From assembly GCA_030267565.1 (NCBI GenBank), contig BRXU01000005.1, positions 474,001-538,000 on the forward strand: a stretch of DNA of 64,000 bases, read 5' to 3'. This document shows, one piece after another, positions 1 through 11,760 of this stretch (positions are counted from its first letter, which is position 1; every line of letters begins with the position of its first letter). This DNA comes from Pleodorina starrii. Taxonomy: Eukaryota > Chlorophyta > Chlorophyceae > Chlamydomonadales > Volvocaceae. A model generated the notes under the pieces. It saw only the letters and a program-made list of their open reading frames with translations, searched no databases and was not told the origin of the DNA. The translations under genes and the position numbers were made by a program.

Positions 1-3000
1 GCGATCCTGAATGCCGTCTCACTCGAGTCCACCGCGTGGGAGGCACCGTCCGTCAGAACCACACGAACACCCTTCAGGGGGGGGGGCCGGGGGGAGTGGG
101 CAGGGGGCAGCAAGGGGACAGGGAGGGGGCAGCAAGGGGATAGCAATCACAGCCGAGTCAGCATCTGTCCATATCCGGGCGCGCTGTGTGTTGTCAGGCA
201 CAGCTCCATTCCCCCCATGCCCCATCAGACCCTCTCCCACCTCATCAAAACCCTAAACCCCTAAAACCCACCAAACGCTAAATGCCTCCCTCCCTAGAAT
301 CCCCCACAACCGCCCACCCCACCCCACCCCACCCCACCCCACCCCAGCACACACACGCACGTACTCACGTATACGGGTGCTCCGATGAGTGAGCCGCTGT
401 TGGCCGCCTCCTGGAATCCCTTCTCGATGGCCGAATGGAACTCGGGCGGCACAGCGGTGCCCACCAGCTTGTTCTCAAACACGAAGGGGGCGGGGGAGTC
501 CTCGGGGAGGGGCTCGATCCAGCCTACGGTCCAGGGGGGGGGAGGGGTAGGGGAGGGGTAGGGGAGGGGGTTGTAAGAGTGACATGCGAAAGTGCACAGC
601 ATTGGTCGCAGCAAGAAGCCCCCCCTGCATAACCACGAGGTCCAGATTTAGCCGATAAGAGCAGATCGTGCAAAACGACGGCTGTGCAACTCAACAAAGG
701 TGTGTGCATGTGGGGGAGGGAGCCCGGCGACGGTGCAAGAGTCAGCCACGTCAGCTCCGCTCCGCAACTCAGCGCCCCAATTCATAAACGCCCCCAAACA
801 ACCCCGCTTCCTCCCCCCTACCCCGTTGTGTATAGCCCCCAACCGCAGCTCGTCCACTCACCCACCACCTTGCCGAACTGGCCCGCGCCCCCGCTCTGCC
901 GCTTGTGCAGATAGTTGAACTCGGCCCGCCCGGTGAGCGCCTCCCGGTAGTTGACCTTGGGCTTACCCACCTCGCAAGTCACCTGCGGGAGGGGAGGGCG
1001 GGGGGAGGGGAGGGTGCAGGGAAGGGGTCAGGGAAGGGAAAGAGCCCAGGAGTGGAATACGAATAAGAAGGGGAGGTTGCGCGATTAAGCATTCCCCACC
1101 CGCCCAGTCCGCCCTCCCTCTCCCCCAATCTCTGTCAGACTTTGCCCTGCCCCCGTCCACCCCCTGCCTGCCCCCCCACCCACACAGACGCCTCCACCCC
1201 CCTCCCCCCCTCCCCCCCTCCCCGCTCCCCCCAGCCACCCCCCCCTTACCTTGTACTCCCTGCGTATCCGCTCGATGTAGACCTCTAGGTGCAGCTCCCC
1301 CATACCGCTGACAATCATCTCACCCGTGTTGGCGTTGGTGCTCACCTGCATGGGGGGCGGAGAGGGGGGGCGGAGAGGGGGGCGGAGCGGAGAGGGGGAG
1401 GGGGGGGGGGCGGAGAGGGGGGGCGGGGAGCGGTGGAGAAAAATGAAGGTGGTGTAGAGGGAAGTGGGGAGGTACCGGTATAGCGAGGAGCAAGAGGGGT
1501 AGAGCACATGTCCTTCCAGACTCCAGAGAAGCAGGACGGGCTGACGGGCGAGGAGGCGGTGGTTTCGGAGGTTGTGCCGTGTAGGGCCCCACCGCCCCGC
1601 CCCGCACCGCACCCGGCAGCAGTGTCCACTGAAGATCTCACAACCAGCAGCCCTCCCTCCTCCTGCCCTCCCTCCTCCTGCCCTCCCTCCTCCTGCCCTC
1701 CCCCTCCCTCCCCCTCCCCCCCCTCCTCCTCCTTCCCACCCCTGCCCCTCCTCACCCGGAATGTGGGGTCCTCCTTTTGGAACCTCTGCAGGGCCTTCAT
1801 GAATGTGGGGAACTGCTCGGCACTGGTGGGGGTCAGGGCCAGGCTCATGACGGGCTCCGGAACCTGGGTGTACGGCAGAGGGCAGAGGGCAGAGGGGCGC
1901 CACCCAGAAGGGGGGGGGCACCGGGTTAGACTCTCCTTGTTTGTGTGTATTGAGGTGTATGAGAAGCTACTAGTGGGGGCGAGACCAGACCAGGCTCGCC
2001 CCCCCCTCCCCCTCTCCCTCTCCCCCCTCCCTCTCCCTCCCTCCCCCCCTCCCCCTCTCCCTCTCCCCCCTCCCTCTCCCTCCCTCTCCCTCTCCCCCCT
2101 CCCTCTCCCTCCCTCTCCCTCCCTCCCCTCCCTCCTCCCCTCCCCCTCCCTCACCCTCACCCGAATGGAAGTCATCGCCAGCTTCACTCCGTCCGACAGG
2201 GTGTCCCCACTCGCGCAGTCCATTCCAAACACCGCCACGATGTCCCCGGCAGCCGCGCTGTTGATGTCCTCCATCTCGTTGGCGTGCATGCGGACCAGCC
2301 GGGGAACACGGACCTGGAGGGAGGGAGGGAGGGAGGGAGGGAGGGAGGCGGTTGGTCGTGACGTGGAGGCGAGGGAGAAGGGGCCGGAGGGAGAGGGCCC
2401 GTCGGCGGCTCAGGACCTCAGGACCGAGCAGTATCCATCCATGATTCATTTCGTAAATCAGGCTGGGACCTGTGAGGGGGGCAGAGACCGCATTTTTTGC
2501 AGCGCAGCGCAGCGCAAACGCCTCTTTGTTCACTGGGGGCGTACAAGCTGTACTGCACTGTTACTGTACTGCACCGCACCTCGCCGCCTCGCACCTCGCC
2601 GCCCCGCACCTTTTTGTTGGAGTTGAGGTTGACGACCGAGTCACCCTTGCGCAGCGTGCCGCTGTATATCCGTACGTACGTCAGTTGGCCGTACTTGCCC
2701 TCCTCCAGCTTGAACGCAAGGCCCACGAAGGGTCCCCCGGGGGAGCAGGGCAGTGTCAGTCGGGCCTCATCGTTGGACAGATCCAGAGCCTGAGGGGGGA
2801 AGGGGCGGGGTGGGGGGTGGGTGGGGTGGGTTGGGTTGGGAGGGGTTGGGTTGGGTGGGGTTGGGGTGGTGTGGGGGCAGCAGCAGCAGGGGGGGAGCAG
2901 GAGGGGGTTGGTCGAGCTGTTCCGCTGCTATCCGCCCGCGGCGCCCCCCCCCCCTCCGCTTCCGCCTCCACTCCCCTCCGCCCCCCTCACTCACCTCGTT

Positions 3001-5671
3001 GACCACCTCGGTGGGGCAGGGCAGGTAATCCAACACTCCGTCCAGCAGCAACTGAACACCTGACAAGTGACCAGACCAACGGATAGGGGGGTGGGGTAAG
3101 CAGGGTAGGTGGGTGGGTGGGTTGTGCAGTCCAGTGCACCCAAAGGGAAAGGAAAGGAAAGGAAGACACAACAACACACATACGGGACGCCGAGGCGAAG
3201 CAGTCCCACAGCTTCAGCCCCACAGCCGCCATACCCCCGCCCCGCCCCCGCCCCCGCCCCTCCTCCTGCCCGCCCCTCCCCTTCCCTTACCCTACCCTAC
3301 CTCCCCCTCCCTACCCTTCCCCTCCCCTACCCTTGTTCTTGAACGCGCTGCCCATGAACACGGGTTGGAACCTCAGTGCCAGAGTGGCCCTCCGGATGGC
3401 CGCCCGCAGCTCCTCGGCCCCCACCGGCTCCTCGGACAAGAACTTCTCAGCGAGAGAGTCGTCAACCTACACAGCACCACCAGGGGGGAGGGGGGGCAGG
3501 GGGAGGGTTCATGGTCAGTCTCGGCGCGATGGGAGGGATGGTTGCGCGGAGGCGATGGAGGGATGGAGGGGAGGCAGACGTGGAGGGCAGGGGCCCACCT
3601 CGCTGACCCGCTCCAACAGCTCCATCCGCCGCGCCTCCATCTCGTCAACCAACCGCTCCGGAACCGGAGCCTCCACCACCTGGCGGGAGGGGGGGGGCGG
3701 AAGGCAATGGCGCGGGGCAATAGCGGGTGAGGGGCGATGAAAGGTGCTTTCTTAGGAGGGGGAGGCAACATCACACTGACCGCACGCTCCCACATGCTGG
3801 TCCTCACCTTCTCCCCCTTGGGCCCCTCGAACATGAAGGCCCTCCTGCCCACCAGATCCACCACACCCTGGTGCTGGTCCTCCAGGCCAATGGGCATCTG
3901 GGGGGAGGGAGGGAGGGAAAGAAGATACCGCAGCGAAGGGACGGAGGGAGGGGGGTTGGGGTCGGGGGAGAGTACCGAGAGCGAAGACGGAAGGGAAGAA
4001 GGAGCAAAGGCGGGGGTGGAGAGCGATGGTGGAGGTGGGAGGGAGGGGCGGGATGCGTCCCTGCCGTGCCGTGCCGTGCGGGGCCCGATGCCACTTACAC
4101 GCCCTGCGGCATCACACCCGCACCCGAACCCGCGGTCCCCCGCCGTCCCCCACCGCCCCACCTCGCCAGCCCTGTGTCTACTGCCGTACCCCACCTGTAC
4201 GGCCGCCACGTTGAGTTTGAGCTTGTCCCGGGCCATGTCAATGCAGCGCCAGGGGTTTGCTCCCGCGCGATCCAGTTTGTTCACAAACACCAGCCGCGGC
4301 ACGTTGTACCTGCGGTGGGAGGTGGGGTGGGGTGGAGTGGGTTGGGGGGATAAGAGAGAACCCCAAGTCACCAAGTCCCGCCCTCCCCCCCAGTGACCCC
4401 TGTCTCCCGCCGCCCTCCGTCCACACACCCTGCCCTGTGCCCTCCCGCCCTCCCGCCCGTCACTCCCCTAACTCGCACTAAATCGCCGCCACGGCCCCTC
4501 CCTCCTCCATCGCCGCCTCCGTTCCACCACCGCTGCAGTATCATCTGGCTTACTTCCTCCCACCTCCGCCCCCCGCCCCCCCCCCCCACCTCTTCATCTG
4601 TCTGTCCACTGTTATGGACTGGCTCTGCACTCCCCCCACCGAGCACAGCACCAGCACCGCCCCATCCAGCACCCGCAGAGCGCGCTCCACCTCGATGGTG
4701 AAGTCCACGTGGCCGGGGGTGTCGATGATGTTGATCTGGATGAGGGAGGGAAGGGGTGGGAGTGGGAGGGGAGGGAAAGGGAGGGGAGGGAGAGGGAGGG
4801 AGTGGGAGGGTTAGGAGGGGTGGGAAACGGAGAGAAAGGGAGGGAATGGGAGGGACAGGATCCAGCACGGGTGCCGTGTGCTGGTCCGGAAGCGGTGCAC
4901 CTCGGGGCGGCTGCCCCACCCCTGGAGCACCATGTCATGGCGCCAGGCTACGGAGTACACGTGTCCCAGGTAGGTGGTGGGTGGGTGGGGCTCGTGAGAC
5001 ACGTGGAGCTGGCATCCTGGATCGGTAAGAGCTCCGAAACCACCGCCGCCGGCGCAGCGCCGCTGGCTGAAACACCGGGAGGAACACCAGCAGCCCGATT
5101 CTCCCTGGGCCCCCCGTGCGGAGGCCCCTCCTGCCGCCACCACCTCGCCACCGCCCTCGCCCTTCCTTCACCACGTCATACCTGTTTGTCTTTCCATGCG
5201 CAGTAAGTTGCAGCGGACTGAATGGTGATGCCCTTCTCGCGTTCCAGGTCCATGCTGTCCATCTTGGCTCCGACGCCGTCCTTTCCCCGCACCTGGGTAT
5301 TCCGAAATTAGAATCATCTATGACACAGTTATAACAGTGGCGATGTACGGGCGTCAAGCACGCACCTCGTGGATTTCCCGGATGCGGCCGGTGTAAAACA
5401 GGATGCGCTCCGTCAGGGTTGTCTTCCCAGAATCGATGTGAGCTGAAATGCCGATATTGCGGATCAGCGACAACGCCTGTTGTTCCTGATCGGTGACCGG
5501 CGACAGGCCCGTTGACAAACACCTCGCCAGCCATCCATCAAGCAGCCCGGAGCCGTCGTTGCCAGCGATGAGCGCGCGTAAAGATGCACTACATGGTGAT
5601 GAGTTGATACCGAAAGGTTGCAGACCCCTTCCGAAGCCTAGAGAAATTACGCGTGCAAATGAGCGACTCAT
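1..5671 (-). CDS. GFM1: Mitochondrial elongation factor G (mEF-G1), 3' end outside window
   Basis: Translational GTPase that moves tRNAs and mRNA on the mitochondrial ribosome. Fifteen exons are visible on the minus strand: 5366-5671, 5182-5292, 4590-4735, 4195-4309, 3808-3897, 3599-3679, 3331-3466, 2995-3059, 2610-2789, 2161-2313, 1756-1863, 1250-1345, 862-982, 369-523 and 1-71. All 14 introns are GT-AG and the phases join without a break. The first in-frame ATG is at 5671; a TTG at 5713 is not a plausible start. Residues 1-60 are Arg/Ser-rich, like a mitochondrial presequence. The G1 motif AHIDSGKTT lies at residues 78-86, followed by G3 DTPGH, G4 NKLD and the EF-G domain IV block ending in [12 protein letters not shown]. 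About 645 codons are present of the roughly 750 usual for the family. The motifs follow mitochondrial EF-G1 (human GFM1) closely. Introns hold long pyrimidine or GGGT low-complexity tracts. Confidence 0.96.
1990..2160. repeat. CCCTCTCCCTCC pyrimidine minisatellite in an mEF-G intron
   Basis: Degenerate repeats of CCCTCTCCCTCC type fill most of the intron between the exons at 1756-1863 and 2161-2313. On the transcribed strand this is a purine-rich GGGAGA tract directly downstream of the GT donor. Confidence 0.8.
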
Positions 5672-7383
5672 GACGCGACAAACGCGGCCAAAATGCCGCT
5701 GCGCTCCGTGCAATCACAAGAAATCTAACAGCCTAGATAAGTAAGTAGGCGTGTGCAATCCATGCACCAATTTAACAAAACAAAAAGAATGACAGCTCTG
5801 TTCTCGTGTTCTGTTTTGTGCAGCGCGCAATGTACTCTATAGCCGCTCCTGCGAAATATGAAGAAATTTCGGCTGCGCAACGTATGCCATCTCGGTTTCC
5901 GGCTACCTACTCTTTCCTGCGGCGCGACCGGTACAGTACGGCGGTGAGCATCGGGGTTTGCAAAGTTCGCGGTTAATCCTTAGGCGACACAGAGTCCGGT
6001 TACTCAAAGTATTAGGCATCACCGTTAGACCTGTCTTCTCACGTCGTCGCCGTGCACAAAAATCAAAGCCCAGAGCTGTCAAAGCTGTTCCTGTTGTCAA
6101 CCGTCGCAAAGGGTCGCAACAACCCCCAACAACCCTGATCCACGCCCGCTGGCCTGCAACTTCTGGCGTCCTGCGGTCCTGGGCCTTTATCTCGAGCTTC
6201 CATAACACCATAAGCCTAAGAGCCCCCAAAAGGCCTCGGCTTAAGGTAACACAATAAATTGTCACCTGGGCCCGGGCATAAGCATCCACTTGGCATCCTC
6301 CCCAGCCCAATGGCAGTCCAGGTCTGTGACAGCCACACAGCCTGGCGCCTCACCCAGGATGTGCTGGTGCCTAAGGTTCCTAGCCGTCCGCATGCAATTG
6401 GCACAGGACAGACATCGGGCCTCCAGTCGGCCAGGTCGGCCACCGGTAATTGTGGAGAATGTTTGGGGCACTAGCACACACCGGATGATCCTCCATGGGC
6501 GCACGGTGCCCACCAACAGGACAACCCTTGGAGGAAATAAGGACAGTGCAGTATGTATTATCATGGGTGGTGCACAGGGACTAATTGGACGGAGCTACAA
6601 AATCCGCTCCGAAGCCAGCCGCTCGTGGTTACGGTTATGAGTAGGCTCTGTATACTAGCTGTAAATCTTTTTCTAAGGAGGAATGGAAATTTTTATGCTC
6701 CACTTCAGGAAAACTTTAAGTTGAGACGTGTGTCACTGCAAGGTCAGGCCAAGTGGCATCCTCCCCATCTGACGCGCTTCGCACTACCGCCATTGCTTCC
6801 AGGTACTATAATGCCATCTGTGTCGTAACACTTTTCATTTGTAATACATGTGGCAGGCGACTAACGGTTAACTCTTCTAGAGCTACAGCGATTAGCGTCT
6901 GTCATCGATCCTGCGCTCGCTATTGGCTCGTAACCCTAGTTGCATAAGAAAATAATGATAGAAGCGACTTAGAAGCCGTACAGTGGCCGCTGTTAACGCT
7001 TCCCACGGCGGTGAGGAGTTGACTTGGGGTTACGCTAGAGTTCAGAATGTGGACACAAGCAGTACGCAGCCCAAACGCGGGGTTGAATACCACATAGGGT
7101 AACATTAATACATTGATGATTGGGCAATTGCAGCTGATATAAAGTTGACTTGAGACTGTATTTACTAATTGTACGATACGTTTCTGAACAAGGCCAAGAT
7201 TTCCGCTGACCAAGGTTCAGAGCTGATCAATCCATTCCTTATTTAATTAACACCAGTTAACTCTCATCACCCAATGAACATGCCCTCGCGTTGTTACTAA
7301 CTACTCGCCTGGGCGTACTCCATCAGGTCTGGCAGTCACCAGAGCTCCCCATAAGCAGCTCCATACATGACGCTTCATGATTG
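5672..7383. other. Divergent intergenic region between mEF-G and the GT49 gene
   Basis: Start codons of the flanking genes point away from each other, so both promoters should lie here. The DNA is lower in GC than the genes. A minus-strand open stretch at about 6262-6564 encodes a Cys-containing segment (RCLSCANC) without a start context or splice partner; it could be a mobile-element remnant but I cannot support a gene. No RNA gene was recognised. Confidence 0.6.
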
Positions 7384-10300
7384 ATGTGCAGCCGTATTGA
7401 TTCCCGCATCGCGCGGGCGCTCGTCATCGTACTCGTCGCCGGCCTGTCCGCCGCGCCGACCGTGTCCGCAGCGGAGAACGGGCCGCAGGCAGATGCGGCC
7501 GGGTCGAGCAGTGGGACGGAGGCGGATGCCCTGATGTCCTGCTTCAACGCAAAACACGCACCCGACCCCATCCGGATGGATATGTACCTGCGGAGTCAAC
7601 CGAGCCGCAGGTGCGCGAGCGGCGTGTGGCAGGGGTCCAGCGAGCCGGGCGGTTCAAGAGCCCACTCCACATGCCCCTGGCCCGCGACACGACCGCGCCG
7701 CTTCACCACCAACACCCGCTACAACGAACTGCTGCGTTCTGTGTCCCGCTGCGCTGCAGTGTGCGCATGCACCGGGTCTGGTGGAGCAAGCGGCAGCACC
7801 GGCTGCCAGTCACCCTGTTCACCCACTCGGACCTCAGCCGCCTCAAGGTGGGGGTCATACACGTATAGGCCGCCTCAAGGTGGTCGGAAGGGGGGTGTGA
7901 CCTGCAGAACCGCATTACACCACATCGCATCACATATTCACACCACGTTACACCGCGCTGCTACCACGCCGCACCCTACCCCACCATGCTTCACTCACAT
8001 CACACCGTATCTACATCGTGTACATCTCCGTATACATCCTGTACACCCCACGTCCGCTTCGCGGCTACTGCTCGTCATGACACGCGGACGTCAACTGCTG
8101 TTAGCCCGCCCGCCCGCGCGCCATCCGCCCTGCCCGCCCGCCCACATTCGCCCGCCACTGCCCGCTGCTCTTGGCTCCGTACCTCAGTCCGTGGAAGCCC
8201 AGTGTCGGGGCTACCCCGGCGGCATCATCTCCGTTGCAGTCTGGGTCCCACTCATCGCGCACAACTCTACGGCACCCGCGCCTGGGCGGCCGCCGCCGCT
8301 GACGCCGTCGACGCCGGAGTACCTGGACGCAGCCCACAAGGCCGCGCTCGAAAACGCGACCGCCATTTTGGAGCACCTGTTCCTGGCCATGGAGACGCCT
8401 GGGCAGCCGCCATCTCCATCATCGCCGGAGGGCAGCGGCACCGGCACCGGCACCACCACCTCCGCCACCAGCACCGCCAACCAAACACACGAAACGTGCG
8501 TAATGCGATTGATGCTGGTAGAGGATGACGTCATGGCGGTAAGCTACGTTGTGCCTGCGTGCCGGTTGGCCCGTCGATGAGCTGGTTGCCCTAAAACCCT
8601 AAAACCCTGTATAATGCATACGTTACCCATCCCCGCGCGTGTGTGTGTGCAACGCAAGTAAGCGACCCGAAGCATAGCCTATGCACAGCTATTGGTGCAG
8701 ATGGCTCCCTCCCTCCCTCCCGCCCTCCCTCCTCCACGCTTCTTCTGATCTGATCTTGTCTGATCTGATCCGGTCTGGCCCGGACTGCAGTCGCTGATGC
8801 CGCTCAACATCCTTCGCAACGCGGCCATGCTGGCTGCCACCACTCCCCTGGTGGCAATGGTGGATGCGGACATGGCGCTCAGTTGGAGCTTCGCGTCGCG
8901 GGTGCTGGTCAATGCAACCAGGTGGGGCAGCTGGGGTGCGGGGCAGCTGGGGGGGTGCGGGGCGGGTTGGGCAGAGGGCAAGGGCGATGGGCGTTGGGCT
9001 GTGTGGCTGGGCGGATGCCTGGGTAGTTGTGTGGCTGGCTGGCTGGCTGGCTGGCTGGTAAAAGGTAGGAGCGGGCGCGAGGCAGCCGCGCAGGGCTCGA
9101 CGCGGCACGCTGCGAAAGGCCGGCGCATGTGGTGTTATGGTGGCAGATGGAGTGGGCAGGGGCGCGGGGGGTCCTGCGGGAACAGCGGCAGTCTGCGGGG
9201 ACATCGGCCGCTTGGCGTGGTTGCGTGTGCTCGCGCGGGGGGGGGGGCGGATACGTTTGTAGGTCCTCCCCCTCAGGCGCGCGCTGAGCTCGGGGGGAGG
9301 TGGGAGGGCCCCAGTCGGCCCTTACGAGGAAGCCTTCCGTTGCCGGTCCCCTTCACGACTAATGAATGCTACACCAACAATCACACCAACAGGGCGGCCG
9401 AGCTGGAGCGTCGGGCGGTGCAGGAGCGCGTGGTGTGGGTCATCCCCATCTTCGACACGGACGACAAGCTGCCCCTCCCGGAGCGGATGGCGCTGGCGGA
9501 GGCGGCCGTACAACGTGAGGGCGTGCGTCAGGGAGCGAGCGAGCCGCGAGCGTGACACGGGGTACCGGGGACACGGGGTGCCGGGATCAATTGGCTGATT
9601 GATCGATCGGCTGATTGGCTGATTGATTGGCTGATTCACGTCTCGTTGCGTTGCGTTGCGCTCCCTCATGGGTCACGGTCATAGCCCCTAGCCGCGCCCT
9701 TGCACGCCCTGCCGCCGCTGCAAGGGGGGGGGCTCCTCTCTGAGCGCACCGCGGGCTGCGGCTCAGGCTCAGGCTCGCTCCTTTCGCAACACGCCCCCAA
9801 GATTACCCGGCTCCCTCTTCACTGGCCTGTTCAGTTCCTCATCTGATCTGTTCGAATCTGATCTGATATAATCTGGTCTGATCCTCTGCAAACTGTAATC
9901 CCTCCGCGCGCGCGCGCACGGCCCCGCATCCCCCATCTCCGATGTCCCGATCGTGGCGGTCAACCCCGGCGGGGGATCCCAAACCCAGCTGGACCCAACC
10001 CCAAGGCCCGGCTGCTTAGTTTGTGGCACAGCGAAGAGCGGGTCTTCCCGTACGGCAGCCGGGGCTTCTCGCCTGGGCACGCCCCCACTGACTGCGTGAG
10101 GTGGAGCGGCGCCTACACGGACCACGAAGTGGAGTACCGGGAGGGGTACGAGCCGTTCATCATCGGTGACAGGCGAGTGGAGCGGCCGTCATGCAGCCGC
10201 CGCGGGGGAGGGAGGCACAGGCGCGGCGGTGCTGTGTTCGGGCTTCGGGGGGTACTTGCGGTTTGCGCTGGCTGCTGGGTTTGGTGGTGCTGGTATAGGG

Positions 10301-11760
10301 GGGGGAAGGCGGGGTGCTGGCGGGGGGTCCGCTGACGCGGCGCTGCGTTGGGGAGCGTGTGGGGAGCGATTGCTTGTCACGTCGTTCGTGTGTGTGTGTG
10401 GGGGGGGCTGTGCAGGCGGTAGCGGCCCTGCGCAGCCAGTGGTGGGCGCCGCGACCGACAGTGTTGGCTGCGCTTTGTACTCTCTCGGGTCCGGTCATAT
10501 CTTCGTACGGCGCTCGCGATCGTGCACCACCTTGCGACTGTCGTTGGTGTTACCGGTGTCTCTTCGGCCCTTCCTACCCGTACACACCACCTGAGGGCGG
10601 GTCCTTCCGCCTCGGGCTCCCTCGGCCGCCCCGCTCCTCGCAGGAAGGCGCTGCCGCCGTACGACTCGCGCTTCAGGTCCGTGTGTGGGTGCGGGGGGGG
10701 GGGGGGGGGGGGGGGGGGGCCGGGCACCCGCGCTGCCAGTAATGTGCGGCCATCGTGTCCTAATTAGGGTATCCCCGTCTTAGTCATGCCGCGTCGCCTT
10801 GCCTAGATTGTCCTGTATGGGGAGGGCTCACGAGGGCTAACCATCTATTTATCTGATATATCTTATTATCTAATGTATCTATCTATCCGTCCACATGCCT
10901 GCGTAGACAAACATCCATCTACCATTCTAGCCATCTAGCTGTCTATCCACACATTCGCTCTGCCTATGTCTTATTTGTCTATCTACCGTACCTAACTGGC
11001 TAGCTGTCTATCCGTCATGCTGCGTGCGCGCTGACTCTTATGCCCCGGTTTGCACCCGCCGCGCACCTGCACGCGTGCACGTCCGCGCCCGCACACAGGG
11101 GCTACTTCAGGGACAAGATCGTGAACACCGCCTACGTGGCCTCGCTGGGCTTCAAGTTCCGAGTGCTGCCTGACGTGTGGATGGTACATCGCCCGCATGA
11201 GCCCTGCGTGGCCAGCTACAAGTGGCAGTGGTACCACAACCTGGCCTCAAACCCAACACCCCTAGAAAAGGTACGACGGAACCGGACGGGGGGCGCTACT
11301 CGGCGCGGGCACGTGTCTGGGTTTGTCTTGCCGTGTTTTCCCGGGTGTCTCGGACCGTGAAGCGAGCCGCCCTGATTCAATCAAAATCACATTTGTTGAG
11401 GAAAAGCCGCAAAACCCTAAGACCAACAGCGCCCCGGGGGCTAATTACACATGTTCCATCGCTTTGGCGTGGGAAGGGGACGGTAGACGAGGGGTGGCCT
11501 CGCCCTTGCGCCGACGAAGAACGCCGCCGCGATCGCGGTGGTGCGATGCCCCGCGCCCCGCGCCGCCTCGGCTGCCCCCCTCCTTGCCGCAGCTCGTCCC
11601 GCTGCCGAACGGCACCTGGATCCGCGCCCGGGCTGCCAACAACGTGCACAGCCTCTCCACGTACAAGGAGTCCACCAGCGCAACGGCCAACGGCAGCTAC
11701 CAGCTGGTGCTGAACGAGGCGACGGTGTTCTGCCGTGCCGTGCTGCGCTGGTGGCGGTAG
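7384..11760 (+). CDS. Glycosyltransferase family 49 (LARGE/B4GAT1-type), secretory pathway
   Basis: Probable Golgi glycosyltransferase. GT49 enzymes add glucuronate to xylose-type acceptors in animals; the algal donor and acceptor are unknown. Nine exons: 7384-7610, 7760-7847, 8188-8538, 8791-8921, 9393-9514, 9989-10172, 10644-10676, 11099-11270 and 11593-11760, giving about 491 residues. The N-terminus has a hydrophobic signal or anchor segment (residues 9-27). Motifs follow the GT49 order of LARGE: PVTLFTHSDLSRL, NILRNAAM, the metal-binding DxD as VDAD (D247, D249), VIPIFDT, the segment PGHAPTDCVRW with YEPFI, PPYDSRF, and VLPDVWMVHRPH near the end. Exon 7 is a 33-nt microexon. The intron after 10172 begins GCGAGT, a GC-AG intron imposed by frame. 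The exon 2 start is the least certain junction (7661 keeps the same phase). The next gene, same strand, is also glycosyltransferase-like. Confidence 0.88.
8589..8608. repeat. Telomere-like CCCTAAAA tract in a GT49 intron
   Basis: Two and a half exact copies of CCCTAAAA, the complement of the Chlamydomonas telomere unit TTTTAGGG, lie inside intron 3 of the GT49 gene. Shorter similar tracts occur at about 248-268, 11854-11877 and 57218-57231. Confidence 0.75.
10691..10719. repeat. Run of 29 G residues in a GT49 intron
   Basis: An uninterrupted poly-G run starts 15 nt downstream of the microexon donor at 10676. Its length in an assembly should be treated as approximate. Confidence 0.85.
10835..11005. 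repeat. Degenerate CTAT tetranucleotide repeat in a GT49 intron
   Basis: Interrupted CTAT/TCTA units (for example ATCTATCTATCCGTCC) occupy the centre of the intron before the exon at 11099. Confidence 0.6.

Noticed and set aside
4811..5143. Possible extra mEF-G exon in the 446-nt intron at 4736-5181
   Set aside because: Conserved EF-G sequence runs directly from the exon ending at 5182 to that starting at 4735, leaving no place for an insertion.
5672..5713. Upstream TTG start for mEF-G
   Set aside because: Eukaryotic genes start at ATG; the ATG at 5671 begins a typical mitochondrial presequence.
7661..7759. Longer exon 2 of the GT49 gene starting at 7661
   Set aside because: Phase agrees, but the acceptor at 7759 has a much better polypyrimidine tract and the extra residues match nothing in GT49; kept only as an alternative.
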